A stretch of 64,000 nucleotides of DNA from Pseudomonas wenzhouensis (GCF_021029445.1 NZ_CP072610.1:1178001-1242000); one strand, 5' to 3'. Counted from the stretch's first letter, positions 26,295-35,729 are shown. Translations and numbers: made by a program. Notes: a model not told the origin generated them from the sequence alone.

Positions 26295-26960
26295 ATGACG
26301 CAGCGTCTGATCCTGGTGGACTACGAGAACATCGGTAAGATCGACCTGTCGCTGCTTGATGCCTCCTATCGTGCCATCATCTTTGTAGGGGCCAAGCAGA
26401 ACACGCCCAAGGCCTCGCGTAAGCCGTCTACTGCGCATCGCTTTTCACGGGTGGACTTCCAGAAGATTGAGGGTGTGGGTAAGAACGCGCTGGATTTTCA
26501 TATCGCCTTTCAGCTGGGGCGTACCTTTGAGACCGCACCGGAAACGCAATGCATCGTCCTTTCCAAGGACAAAGGTTTCGACCCGCTGTTGGCCTACCTG
26601 AACAAGAACGGGTTGGCGTGCCAGCGTATTATTGCACTTGAAGAATTGTTGCCGGAAGAGTTGCCTGAGCCTGAGGTTCTAGCCCCTGAAAATGCTTGCA
26701 AACTCTGCGGCAAGGCCAGTTGCGTGGAACACCTGGGGGGGCAGTGGTGTAGCTATTGCGGCCATTTTTCCAGTCCGCCAGATCCAAAGCAGATGCCGTC
26801 GTGCCAGGAGAAGTATCGCGAAAAGAAAAAAGACAGTTACAGCTACGGGCCGTTGATGGGCACTTGTGCCTGGTGTTACCAGCGAACCGACATGAGTGGC
26901 GGCATCTATGACGACGGTGAGTGGATGTGCCCAGGCTGTATCAGTGGATATGCCAGGTAA
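26295..26960 (+). CDS. PIN/NYN-type nuclease domain with C-terminal zinc ribbons
   Basis: This 221-residue protein starts at ATG 26295 with GGAAG upstream. Residues 1-120 resemble a PIN/NYN RNase: RLILVDYENIGKIDLSLLDA (acidic strand 1), IIFVGAKQNTPK, KIEGVGKNALDFHIAFQLGR, CIVLSKDKGFDPLLAYLNKN. The Asp residues in VDYEN, ALDFH and KDKGFD are the expected metal ligands. The C-terminal ~90 residues hold paired Cys motifs (CKLCGKASC, CSYCGHF, CAWCYQRT, CPGC), two or more zinc ribbons probably for nucleic-acid or protein binding. Similar PIN proteins occur as stand-alone defence or toxin nucleases. The gene is followed 47 bp later by the 547-residue gene on the same strand. Confidence 0.8.
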   Translation: MTQRLILVDYENIGKIDLSLLDASYRAIIFVGAKQNTPKASRKPSTAHRFSRVDFQKIEGVGKNALDFHIAFQLGRTFETAPETQCIVLSKDKGFDPLLAYLNKNGLACQRIIALEELLPEELPEPEVLAPENACKLCGKASCVEHLGGQWCSYCGHFSSPPDPKQMPSCQEKYREKKKDSYSYGPLMGTCAWCYQRTDMSGGIYDDGEWMCPGCISGYAR

Positions 26961-27007
26961 TATGAGTTTCGGTATTTGGAATTTTCACAATAAGGGATTA
27001 TGCGCCG

Positions 27008-28651
27008 ATGAAGCTCACCACCAACTGGTTAAAACCACCCTATGCAAGTGGTGGGATTGATCACCTCGGCACTCAGGCGCCCTGCGTAATGATCTATGGC
27101 CAATTACTGCCTGGCATTACTAATGTTACTGACCGGGCGCGCTACTACTCGCTCTATCCCTGGTTGGTCTGGTCATATGACCAGCGTTATGCGAAGGATG
27201 ATTATAACCACTTCGTGGAGCGGTTTCGGCGGGCAGATTGTCTGTTCACTCTGATTGCCGAGCGGCATGCGCAGGTGACAGACCACAGCAGCGAGCGACA
27301 CGGCGTCGCGATGGTCGGTCGTACCAAGCTCGTTCCCTCACTTGCCAATCTGAAGGTTGGCAAACAATTACGGCTATCGCTCTACGCGACGACTGAGGAA
27401 ACGCCCCAGCGCTACTTCATGAATCGGCTTGGGGGCCTTTCTCAGTACTACGCGGGTACTCTGGCCGAGCTACAACTGATGGAGGCTTCCGGTCGATCCT
27501 GGAGTTTCTATAGCAGCCAGTATGGGGCACCGCTTGCGCAGAGCGTTGAGTCGTCGGTGCCGAGTGAGCAGTTCTGGCAGGTTGTCGAGAACGACTCGGT
27601 AACGCTTGATGATCTAGACGATCTGAGCGCCTTCTGTGCCTGCAATATCTCCGAAAGCTTGGGCGAGCATCGGCAGCTCATTGATATTTTTTTCGATACT
27701 AGCAACCGCTATTCAGAGGAAGGCACCCAGCGACGTCAAAGCCTGGGGCTGATACTGCAAATGGTGGAAGCCCTGAAGGGGCGGAGTCCGACCGAGGAGG
27801 CGTTCCGAGGCTGCGTCTATAGTGCCGCTCTGCCAAATGGCAAGGCGTGGGAAATTCCTGATGCCTTGCAGCTTACTCGTGCGCACTGGGCCGTCTATGT
27901 GCGCAATGACCTAATGTCGGTGGCTTTCCAGACGATCCTAGCGATCAGTCTGCAGGAACTGCAACCGCAATCGGCAGCGCAGCGGCGAGTATTTCACAGC
28001 GTCGAAGCGTTCGCTGACTGGTTTGGCACTTCGGCAGCGGTTGCCGGAGTTCTGAGTGATCTGGGAGCAGATAGTTTCGGCGATCTGGTCGCTAGTAGCA
28101 GGGCGAATGGCCCAGCACTGACTAGCTGGACAAAAGGTGCGCATGAGATCCAGCTGGCGCGGCAGTTAATTGATGGCTGGCATACGGGCGTGGAAGTTGC
28201 CAGGCTGCTTTCAGGTAGTTTGAGCCTGCTGGCAATGCTTGTTGCTCGAGATGATCTTGGACAACAGCCGTATTCAGGATTGGCGATCACTCTTGAGGGA
28301 CTCAGGGACTACCCGATCAACCTAGTCAGCTTCCGTAGCCGAAGTGCCGACTGGCAGACGATGCCTCTCAAGCATGTAGTTGTCGATCTGGTCGTTTGGT
28401 GTCTAGACAGCCATCTTCGAGTGGCGTTGCGTAAGCTCCGGCAGTCCAACCGCTCGACTTTTCATTTGCGGCCATCCGAGAGAGGACTTGAGGTGGTGGG
28501 TGATCAGGTTCCACCACCATCCCAGACTACACCTCGTTTCCGTCAGGCGTTGCAGATCTTGCGCGACCTTGGAATGCTTGCGCGTGATGACAACCACATG
28601 ACCAGACTGACTGATTCTGGTCGGATGCAGATGGAGGCCGCCAGTGTCTGA
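27008..28651 (+). CDS. Unknown 547-residue protein coupled to a PLD protein
   Basis: No known fold was recognised. The N-terminus is distinctive (MKLTTNWLKPPYASGGIDHL, then GITNVTDRARYYSLYPWLVW). The C-terminal ~70 residues look like a winged-helix (TPRFRQALQILRDLGMLARD, then DNHMTRLTDSGRMQM), so it may bind DNA. No signal peptide or membrane span is evident. The stop overlaps the GTG start of the next gene by 8 bp, so the two are translationally coupled and probably form a complex. Close coupling to a phospholipase-D-fold protein, inside a defence-rich region, suggests the sensor or adaptor half of a two-gene system; this is inference. Confidence 0.8.
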   Translation: MKLTTNWLKPPYASGGIDHLGTQAPCVMIYGQLLPGITNVTDRARYYSLYPWLVWSYDQRYAKDDYNHFVERFRRADCLFTLIAERHAQVTDHSSERHGVAMVGRTKLVPSLANLKVGKQLRLSLYATTEETPQRYFMNRLGGLSQYYAGTLAELQLMEASGRSWSFYSSQYGAPLAQSVESSVPSEQFWQVVENDSVTLDDLDDLSAFCACNISESLGEHRQLIDIFFDTSNRYSEEGTQRRQSLGLILQMVEALKGRSPTEEAFRGCVYSAALPNGKAWEIPDALQLTRAHWAVYVRNDLMSVAFQTILAISLQELQPQSAAQRRVFHSVEAFADWFGTSAAVAGVLSDLGADSFGDLVASSRANGPALTSWTKGAHEIQLARQLIDGWHTGVEVARLLSGSLSLLAMLVARDDLGQQPYSGLAITLEGLRDYPINLVSFRSRSADWQTMPLKHVVVDLVVWCLDSHLRVALRKLRQSNRSTFHLRPSERGLEVVGDQVPPPSQTTPRFRQALQILRDLGMLARDDNHMTRLTDSGRMQMEAASV

Positions 28652-31193
28652 CGGCATTTCCCTTCTTGAAGTGATCAAACGGGGTGGTTACGAGGCCTCG
28701 CTGATCACCACCTTCAATGCGACGTTGCCTTTCTACGAAGAGGTTCTGCTGCGCAAGCTGGTCGCAGCCGGATGCCGTCATAACGTGGTGCTGATGGATC
28801 GGGGCCAATGTGCAGCTTCATGGGAAAGCCAGGTCACCCGGCCTCGTTTGGCTGGTCATGCCTACACGCTGTTGCCGATTGGCGTGAGCGGTGCGTTTCA
28901 TCCGAAGGTCTGTCTGTTGCTTGGGGCAAAGAAGGCATCGATTCTGATCGGCAGTCACAATCTCACGCTGTCGGGGCTCGGGTTTAACCGCGAAATCACC
29001 AACTGGATCGAAATTGGTGGTGCCAAGGATGGTGAGGGTACCGCCGTTCTTAAGGCTGTCTGGCTGATGCTCCGTGACTGGATCGAGCTGGAGCGCGGCA
29101 AGGCGCCTGAGCCTCTATTGGAGTCAGCGCTGGCAATAGGCCGCTTCATCAGCCCTTTGATTGCAACAGCCGGAGACATGGGGTTGCCTGCTGTGCTGGC
29201 ACAAGATCCGAGAGGGCCGGCGCTAATCGATCAACTTGCTGAGCGGATTACAGCCCCGGTCGCGAGAGTTGCGGTACTGGGGGCGTTCTTCGATCGGGAG
29301 CTGGCTCTGCTCAAGGAGCTGAAAGCCCGCTGGCCCACCGCAGATATCGTGGTGGGCATTGATCCCGACTCGGTCCATCATCCCGGCAGCTATGACGGCG
29401 AAATCGTTCGGTATGTGGATGCGCGAGAGATTGCCGAGCGGGCCGGTTATCTGCATGCCAAGGTGCTCTATTTTGAAACACATAGTGCTAAGGCTGATGT
29501 GTTTGTCAGTGGTAGTGCAAACCCCAGTCGTCCTGCCTGGATGGACGCTGCGAATGGAAATGTTGAGGCCATAGTACTTCATGCAGGCATTGCCGCCCGA
29601 CGTGCTGCTGAGGCCACTTCGATGCTAAGCCTTTTCGAGTTGCCTGAGTTGCCGCCGGAGGCGTTCGCTACTATCCAGGAGCGCAGTGAAGCTATCGAGA
29701 TTGAACAGCCAGCATCGTTGCCACTGCTTTCGGGCTATTCAGATGCGGATCGTGGCCTGATACGTATCCGCTATCGGGGCAAGCAAATGTCGGTGACTGC
29801 AGCCGAACTGCTTGGGCCGAACCAGGAGATGCTGGAGACGCTTGCACCACTGGAACTAAATGAAGACGAGGTTGTGTTCAGGACCAAGGTTGAGGCGACA
29901 GACATCCGCTCCTGCCTGTTGGCGCAGGGCGGCAGGCCGATCGCCAGGGCAATGATCCTACATCCCTCAGTCATTGAATCGAACTCCCGATCTTCCAGGC
30001 AGTACCAGATTCGTTTGGCGCTAAGTGAGCTGGGCTCGACTGAGGCCGATATATCGAGGGTCATCGCCAGCGTTGAGCGTGTGATCTTCGCGGAGCAGTC
30101 CGATCACGAAATTCAGATGGCGATCCGTGAGTGCCGGAATAAAAAGGATGCGCTTCCAGTTGAGGACGGGCCGACATCGCTGGTAATCAGCGTGAGCGAC
30201 ATGGCTCGGATGAAGCGCAAGCAGCGTGTATTGAAATCCGGTGATCTGGCGTACCTGATCGATGTGCTCATGCGACGCCTCAACGATGGTATCGAGGTGC
30301 GGAGTGTCGAGGTAGATCGGGCAGGGCGGAGCGAAGAGGAACAGATTGGCCAGGAGGACGATGGTGGCGAAGAGACAAGCGATACTGTCGAGAAGCCCCA
30401 GTTCACCGACGCTGAAATTGCCCAGGCCGTTACCAGGAAGGCAAGGGCGTTGAGTAGAAAAATGGTTGAGCAACTGAAGCTGGCTAGCCAAGACGAGACA
30501 AGGAAAGTCAGTGCGTCGATCCAGCTGATTGCGGTGCTGGCTTTGATTCGTGAGCTGCGCCATCTCGATAAGCAGAAGCGCTGGCGAGCAACCGGGCAGG
30601 ATCTGGTGGAAGAGTGGGATCGTCGCTACCTGTTTGATGAAAGCATCAGGTATTTGCTCGGTTCGGAGTCGCGTCTGCTCGAAGTGATCGACAATACGAT
30701 TGACGACGATGCTGATGAGACGATGCAGCTTCGTACCTTACTGGTGTGGCTCGCTTGGGATCTGGGTGATGAGTTGACGGCTAAGGTCAGCTTAATGTGG
30801 GATGCCGACGAAAAACGCCAAAGATTGCAGACGAATGCGGTGTTCCTGAGGCTGATGCCGTCGATTGCTGCAGACCAGGATGCCAGTGCAGAGCTGCGCG
30901 ATAGCATTCGGCGAACTCTCAAGCCAACTCCGAAAGCCTCAGTTCAGGCTGAGCAATGGCTAGGCTTGCATCTGACCTATGGTTCTTCTTGGTTGCAGGG
31001 GCAGGAGGAGGCCAACGAGTTTGAGCTTGGCGGATACTGCAATATTCCTGGCTTGGATGATGAGCCTAGGGTCATCGTAGAGCTTGATCAGAATTATGTT
31101 GGCTTTTGGGATTTTGATGACGTACGGAAGTTTGAGCGTGACAGGGTTGTTGCGCTGATGCCGGCAAGGTCAACAAGTTACGCCTCGAATTGA
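28644..31193 (+). CDS. Phospholipase-D-fold protein, probable nuclease, C-terminal unknown domain
   Basis: This 849-residue protein starts with GTG at 28644, behind GGAGG. Two HKD half-sites are present: FHPKVCLLLGAKKASILIGS with HNLT (residues about 80-110) and LHAKVLYFETHSAKADVFVS with GSANPS (about 268-295). Together they make one PLD active site in the N-terminal ~330 residues. A central region (about 380-560) and a charged segment (about 555-590) follow. The C-terminal ~270 residues are helical (TDAEIAQAVTRKARALSRKM) with no recognised motif. PLD-fold proteins in defence loci are usually endonucleases. It is the second gene of the pair with 27008-28651. It resembles neither the short PLD DrmC of DISARM (too long) nor any other named protein I can assign. 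Confidence 0.85.
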   Translation: MSDGISLLEVIKRGGYEASLITTFNATLPFYEEVLLRKLVAAGCRHNVVLMDRGQCAASWESQVTRPRLAGHAYTLLPIGVSGAFHPKVCLLLGAKKASILIGSHNLTLSGLGFNREITNWIEIGGAKDGEGTAVLKAVWLMLRDWIELERGKAPEPLLESALAIGRFISPLIATAGDMGLPAVLAQDPRGPALIDQLAERITAPVARVAVLGAFFDRELALLKELKARWPTADIVVGIDPDSVHHPGSYDGEIVRYVDAREIAERAGYLHAKVLYFETHSAKADVFVSGSANPSRPAWMDAANGNVEAIVLHAGIAARRAAEATSMLSLFELPELPPEAFATIQERSEAIEIEQPASLPLLSGYSDADRGLIRIRYRGKQMSVTAAELLGPNQEMLETLAPLELNEDEVVFRTKVEATDIRSCLLAQGGRPIARAMILHPSVIESNSRSSRQYQIRLALSELGSTEADISRVIASVERVIFAEQSDHEIQMAIRECRNKKDALPVEDGPTSLVISVSDMARMKRKQRVLKSGDLAYLIDVLMRRLNDGIEVRSVEVDRAGRSEEEQIGQEDDGGEETSDTVEKPQFTDAEIAQAVTRKARALSRKMVEQLKLASQDETRKVSASIQLIAVLALIRELRHLDKQKRWRATGQDLVEEWDRRYLFDESIRYLLGSESRLLEVIDNTIDDDADETMQLRTLLVWLAWDLGDELTAKVSLMWDADEKRQRLQTNAVFLRLMPSIAADQDASAELRDSIRRTLKPTPKASVQAEQWLGLHLTYGSSWLQGQEEANEFELGGYCNIPGLDDEPRVIVELDQNYVGFWDFDDVRKFERDRVVALMPARSTSYASN

Positions 31194-31338
31194 GGGAGCT
31201 TCCGTTGGTTTTCGACGGTACGAGTATTGGGGCTGTCAAGCCCGTTTGGGGCTGAAAGTTCGTCTCCAAAAAGCCTAGATACCGCGTCAAGCCGGGTGGC
31301 TAGGATGCAATTTCCTAACCACCCAGCAGGAGACAATC

Positions 31339-31494
31339 ATGTCCAAGCAACCCAACTCTACCAACCAACAGCGTCAGCAGCACAACCATCGTTCGGATGC
31401 GCTGAACAATAATCGCGGTACGTCGGGCACCAACCCGACCAATGCCCACGTTCATGGCAATCGCGGTAAACAACTCAACCCCAATCAGCGCTAG
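31339..31494 (+). CDS. Tiny Asn/Gln-rich protein, unknown function
   Basis: The frame MSKQPNSTNQQRQQHNHRSD ... NPNQR has 51 codons, begins 8 bp after AGGAGAC (a strong ribosome site) and ends in TAG 31492-31494. It is almost only Asn, Gln, Thr, His, Arg and Gly and is probably disordered. A stable hairpin follows at once, and the next gene starts 48 bp later. The strong ribosome site, sensible length and compact spacing support it as a real gene. Function not recognised. Confidence 0.65.
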   Translation: MSKQPNSTNQQRQQHNHRSDALNNNRGTSGTNPTNAHVHGNRGKQLNPNQR

Positions 31495-31503
31495 GATCGC
31501 GCT

Positions 31504-31527
31504 CCCCCGGTCAGCACTGGCCGGGGG
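31504..31527 (+). terminator. GC-rich hairpin between the tiny gene and the split gene
   Basis: CCCCCGGTCAG pairs with CTGGCCGGGGG (one G-T wobble). There is no T-run after the stem (TATCAAGG), so it may be an attenuator or mRNA-stabilising hairpin instead of a full terminator. Confidence 0.6.
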
Positions 31528-31542
31528 TATCAAGGATTTCAG

Positions 31543-32761
31543 ATGAGTAGAGATACTTGCTTTGCCACCCAGGGTGAGCTGGTCAAGCTGGCCTACGATG
31601 CATTCGGCGTACTTCCCCGCAAGGAGGCCAGCCATGACGACATCGATGAGACGCAGAAGAAGGCCATTCAAAAGCAGTTGGTGAGACTGGCTAAAGAAGA
31701 AGGCGGACTGCTGTCGAATTTCGGGCAGGTGATTCAGACGCTCAGCAGCATCCTGACAGCGTATTTGCCCAGTATTCAGATCATGAGTGCTATTGGCGAT
31801 CCGCTCGATGATCTGCTGGAGGCATACAACCGCTTGGTTCGCGAAGAGGGCACCTATCTCAGCAAGGCTGAAACCCTCCGGTACTTCATCTCGACGAAGG
31901 CAATTCCTTTGCTGGTCGTTTCGCTGAATCAGAGCCTGCTGAAACACCGAATCGCAGATATAGGGCTCGAAACGCCGGAAGACAAATTCTGGTACCTGCC
32001 GGCAGTAGCTGAAGATGGCCGCCTAGTAATGCCGCTGGAAAAGGTCATGCGCTGGGTCTATGCGCGCTGTGATCTCTCGCAGACGCAGTTCCACTACCCA
32101 GGCAAGAACCCGCGAAGCGACAACAACATGCTTCAGCAGAACCTCGACAACGCCATCAAGTGGACGCGGGGCGCAAGGCTTCCTGCATTACCTGCCTTGT
32201 TTAGAAATTTCGAAGAATCCTTTGCCGCGTTGGCGCAAAGCGGGCGAGAGATATCCAAAGAGCTTCAGGCCAGCATCCTCGTGGCATTAATGGTTGCCCG
32301 GGTTTCGAGCTACCTAGCGAGGGAAATTACTGCCGCCTACGGTCATCAGTACCTCGCTGATGCCTGCAATCAATTCCGTGATTATGCCCTGTGGATCGCC
32401 GATGACATCAACGAGTTCAAGGCCGTAATGGAGGAGCAGATTCGGCAAGAAGAGTCCTGTGATATGGCCCAGGCTATCTGGTTTGCTAGCTGGGATCGCT
32501 ACTGGGATTTCTTCTATGCGAGGCTGCGAGGCGCAGCCGGTACTTTCCAGCAGCTTCAAGAAGCCGTCCTTGGCGAGGATGGCATTGAAGAGCTTAAAGG
32601 TCAGTACGGCCCTTTTGCAGTGCTCTCCATTCAGGATCTGATTCAGCGGCACTCAGCATTTTCCCCTCCGCACGGTTTTGCCGAGCTTCTGTTTAAAGGT
32701 TTTGACCTCAAGAGTTCTCCAGCAACCCAGCTAAATCAAATTGACGAGTATGCCGCTCAGG
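31543..32761 (+). pseudogene. Unknown helical protein gene, 5' part, interrupted by IS21
   Basis: The first 406 codons of a gene that continues at 35389 after the IS. The start is ATG 31543 (MSRDTCFATQGELVKLAYDA). The protein is mostly helical and soluble (DIDETQKKAIQKQLVRLAKE, WYLPAVAEDGRLVMPLEKVM, FRDYALWIADDINEFKAVME). Without the IS the frame reads DEYAAQVAAYDLNEQLCWMV straight across the junction and would be a protein of about 521 residues. With the IS in place the frame runs into the IS terminus and ends at 32859. No family recognised. Confidence 0.85.
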
Positions 32762-32950
32762 TGCGGATTCCACGGTCATCTGGCCACCCATTCCATGAGC
32801 ATCTGACCACCGATTCCACGGTGATCCGGCCACCCATTCCACGCGCATCCGGCCACTGATTCCACGGCCATCCGGCCACTCAACCGGGCAGGCAGTAACG
32901 CAGGATTTCTTCACTACCATCGACCTCTTTTTCGAAGCAGAGAGGTCGTC

Positions 32951-34480
32951 GTGGAGCATTTATCCATGCGTAAGATTCGCGAAGTACTACGTCTCAAGTT
33001 CGAGGTCGGACTATCGGCTCGCCAGATTGCGGTCAGCGTGCAGGTCGGTCGTGTCACCGTCGGCGACTACCTCAATCGTTTTGCCGCCAGCGGTCTCAGT
33101 TGGCCCTGTTCGTTGTCCGATGCCGAGTTGGAGCATCAGCTGTTCCCGCCACCGCCGGCGGTACCCAGCGAGCAACGACCGCTGCCCGATTGGGCCATGA
33201 TCCACGCCGAGCTGCGTCGCCCCGGCGTGACCCTGGCGCTGCTCTGGCAGGAGTATCGCCTGAGCCAGCCGCAGGGCTTTCAATACAGCTGGTTCTGCGA
33301 GCACTACCGAGCCTGGCAGGGCAAGCTGGACGTGGTGATGCGCCAGGAGCATCGCGTCGGCGAGAAGTTGTTCGTCGACTACGCCGGGCAGACGGTGCCG
33401 GTGATCGACCGCCACAGCGGCGAGATCCGCCAGGCGCAGGTGTTCGTCGCGGTGCTTGGTGCATCCAGCTACACCTTCGCCGAAGCCACCTGGTCGCAGC
33501 AGTTACCTGACTGGCTGGGCTCCCATGCCCGCTGCTTCGCCTTCCTCGGCGGCGTGCCCGAGATCGTGGTGCCGGACAACCTGCGCAGCGCGGTGAGCAA
33601 GAGCCATCGCTACGAGCCGGACATCAACCCGAGCTACCGCGATCTGGCCGAGCACTATGGCGTGGCGGTGGTGCCGGCGCGGGCGCGTAAGCCGCGCGAC
33701 AAGGCTAAGGCTGAGGTCGGCGTGCAGGTGGTCGAGCGCTGGATCCTCGCCGCGCTGAGGAACCGCCAGTTCTTCTCCCTGGACGAACTCAACAGCGCCA
33801 TTGCCTTATTGCTGGAGCGGCTCAACCGACGACCGTTTCGCAAGCTGCCGGGCTCCCGGCACTCGGCCTTCGAAGCCCTGGATCGTCCAGCGCTGCGCCC
33901 ACTGCCGGAGCAGCCCTACGTGTATGCCGAGTGGAAGAAGGCGCGGGTGCACATCGACTACCACGTCGAGGTCGATGGGCACTACTACTCGGTGCCGTAC
34001 CAACTGGTGAAGAAACAACTGGAAGTACGCCTGACAGCGCGCACGGTGGAGTGCTTCCACGCCAATCAGCGGGTGGCCAGCCACCTGCGCTCACCGCACA
34101 AGGGCCGGCACAGCACACAGGCCGAGCACATGCCCAAGAGCCATCGCGAGCACGCCGAGTGGACGCCACAACGGCTGATCCGCTGGGCTGAGCAGACCGG
34201 GCCGAACACGGCCGGCGTGATCAGCCACATCCTCGAACGGCGCATCCACCCAACCCAAGGCTACCGGGCCTGCCTGGGCATCCTGCGCCTGGGCAAGACC
34301 CATGGCGAAGTGCGCTTGGAGTTGGCCTGCCGTCGCGCCCTCAGCCTCGGTGCGTGCAGCTACAAGAGCCTCGAATCGATCCTGCGCCAGGGGCTGGAAA
34401 ACCTGCCGTTGGCTCAAGCCAACCTGCCCCTGCTGCCGGACGACCACGCCAACCTGCGCGGCCCCGGCTACTACCACTGA
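32951..34480 (+). CDS. istA: IS21-family transposase IstA (copy 2)
   Basis: The 509-residue translation is identical to the copy at 15611-17140. GTG start at 32951, DDE core residues in FVDYAGQTVPV, VPDNLRSAVSK and KAKAEVGVQVVERW. It starts 189 bp inside the left terminus and is followed 17 bp later by istB. Confidence 0.95.
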   Translation: MEHLSMRKIREVLRLKFEVGLSARQIAVSVQVGRVTVGDYLNRFAASGLSWPCSLSDAELEHQLFPPPPAVPSEQRPLPDWAMIHAELRRPGVTLALLWQEYRLSQPQGFQYSWFCEHYRAWQGKLDVVMRQEHRVGEKLFVDYAGQTVPVIDRHSGEIRQAQVFVAVLGASSYTFAEATWSQQLPDWLGSHARCFAFLGGVPEIVVPDNLRSAVSKSHRYEPDINPSYRDLAEHYGVAVVPARARKPRDKAKAEVGVQVVERWILAALRNRQFFSLDELNSAIALLLERLNRRPFRKLPGSRHSAFEALDRPALRPLPEQPYVYAEWKKARVHIDYHVEVDGHYYSVPYQLVKKQLEVRLTARTVECFHANQRVASHLRSPHKGRHSTQAEHMPKSHREHAEWTPQRLIRWAEQTGPNTAGVISHILERRIHPTQGYRACLGILRLGKTHGEVRLELACRRALSLGACSYKSLESILRQGLENLPLAQANLPLLPDDHANLRGPGYYH

Positions 34481-34497
34481 ACACAAGGAATCCCACC

Positions 34498-35253
34498 ATG
34501 CTGCCCCATCCGACCCTGGACAAGCTCCAGACCCTGCGCCTGCACGGCATGCTCAAGGCACTCGCCGAGCAACTGAAAACCCCGGACATCGACAGCCTGA
34601 GCTTCGAGGAACGCCTCGGCCTGTTGGTCGACCGCGAACTGACTGAACGCGACGACAAGCGCCTGAGCAGCCGCCTGCGCCAGGCCCGGCTCAAGCACAA
34701 CGCCAGCCTCGAAGACATCGACTACCGCAGCCCGCGCGGGCTGGATAAGGCGCTGATCCTGCAACTGAGCGGCGGCCAGTGGCTACGCGACGGCCTCAAC
34801 CTGATCATCGGCGGCCCCACCGGCGTGGGCAAAACCTGGCTGGCCTGCGCCCTGGCCCACCAGGCCTGCCGAGAGGGCTACAGCGTGCGTTACCTGCGCT
34901 TGCCGCGCCTACTGGAGGAGTTGGGCCTGGCTCACGGCGACGGGCGCTTCGCCAAGCTGATGAGCAGCTACGCCAAGACCGACCTGCTGATCCTCGATGA
35001 CTGGGGTCTGGCCCCGTTCACCGCCGAACAGCGTCGCGACATGCTGGAGCTACTGGATGATCGCTACGGCCAGCGCTCGACCCTGGTCACCAGCCAGATG
35101 CCGGTGGACAACTGGCACGAACTGATCGGCGATCCGACCCTGGCCGATGCCATCCTCGACCGCCTGGTGCACAACGCTTATCGGATCAATCTGAAGGGTG
35201 AATCAATGCGCAAACGGACGCAGAAATTGACGACGCCAGCCAACCCGGACTAA
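34498..35253 (+). CDS. istB: IS21-family helper ATPase IstB (copy 2)
   Basis: 251 residues, identical to copy 1, with Walker A GGPTGVGKTW and Walker B LLILDDWG. ATG 34498 follows ACAAGGAATCCC. It ends about 130 bp before the right terminus. Confidence 0.95.
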   Translation: MLPHPTLDKLQTLRLHGMLKALAEQLKTPDIDSLSFEERLGLLVDRELTERDDKRLSSRLRQARLKHNASLEDIDYRSPRGLDKALILQLSGGQWLRDGLNLIIGGPTGVGKTWLACALAHQACREGYSVRYLRLPRLLEELGLAHGDGRFAKLMSSYAKTDLLILDDWGLAPFTAEQRRDMLELLDDRYGQRSTLVTSQMPVDNWHELIGDPTLADAILDRLVHNAYRINLKGESMRKRTQKLTTPANPD

Positions 35254-35388
35254 CAATGCCACCCCTGCGTCGCTGCGCTCCGACTGCCCGGCCGGATGGC
35301 CGTGGAACAGGTGGCCAGATGGCCGTGGAATGCCTGGCCAGATGAGCGTGGACTGGGTGGCCGGATGGCGTGGAATCCGCAGCTCAGG

Positions 35389-35729
35389 TAGCTGCGTACG
35401 ACCTGAATGAGCAACTCTGCTGGATGGTGCCCTGGTTGCGCGGGGTCTATCACTATCGTCGAGAGGAGTTCGAGGCTGCCATGCCGCACTTCCAGGCGGC
35501 CTTTGAAAATGCCAAGTACCGGGCAGGTAAAGACCAATACAAGCTGGTGAACCAGTACGTCGAGGTTGCGGCAAAAAATGATGACCGCCGTGGCTTTAAG
35601 AAGGGCATTGAGTGGGCGCAGTACTTGGGCATTAAGATCCGCTGGCTGCGTGATGATGAGCCGACCGAAGAGAAGCTGGACTACGTCTGCTACATGCTGA
35701 AAATCGCCCGGTACGACCACCAAATGTAG
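35389..35729 (+). pseudogene. Unknown helical protein gene, 3' part after IS21
   Basis: This continues the frame of 31543-32761: VAAYDLNEQLCWMVPWLRGV, then YHYRREEFEAAMPHFQAAFE and EEKLDYVCYMLKIARYDHQM, ending at TAG 35727-35729. The YHYRREEFEAAMPHFQAAFENA stretch looks like a tetratricopeptide-type helical pair, so the intact protein may have been a scaffold or peptide-binding protein. No start site or promoter is visible directly before this fragment. Confidence 0.8.

Larger units (their letters stand above)
32762..35381 (+). mobile_element. IS21-family element, 2620 bp, copy 2, with 7-bp target duplication
   Basis: The ends are TGCGGATTCC at 32762 and GGAATCCGCA ending at 35381, with the same subterminal repeats as copy 1 at 14710-17329. 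The target duplication GCTCAGG is at 32755-32761 and 35382-35388. The orientation is opposite to copy 1. Removing the IS and one duplicate exactly restores the reading frame of the interrupted gene, so the insertion is recent and simple. Confidence 0.96.

Noticed and set aside
11054..31193. DISARM or Dpd system from SNF2 helicase plus PLD protein
   Set aside because: The helicase is truncated and 15 kb away on the other side of a recombinase block. No DrmA, DrmB or DpdA-type gene is seen, and the PLD protein is far longer than DrmC.
32763..32859. Native C-terminus of the 31543 gene reading into PRSSGHPFHEHL
   Set aside because: This tail is the IS21 terminal sequence read in frame; the true continuation begins at 35389.
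14710..35381. Composite transposon formed by the two IS21 copies
   Set aside because: Each copy has its own matching target duplication (AGCATGTG; GCTCAGG), showing independent insertions, not movement as one unit.
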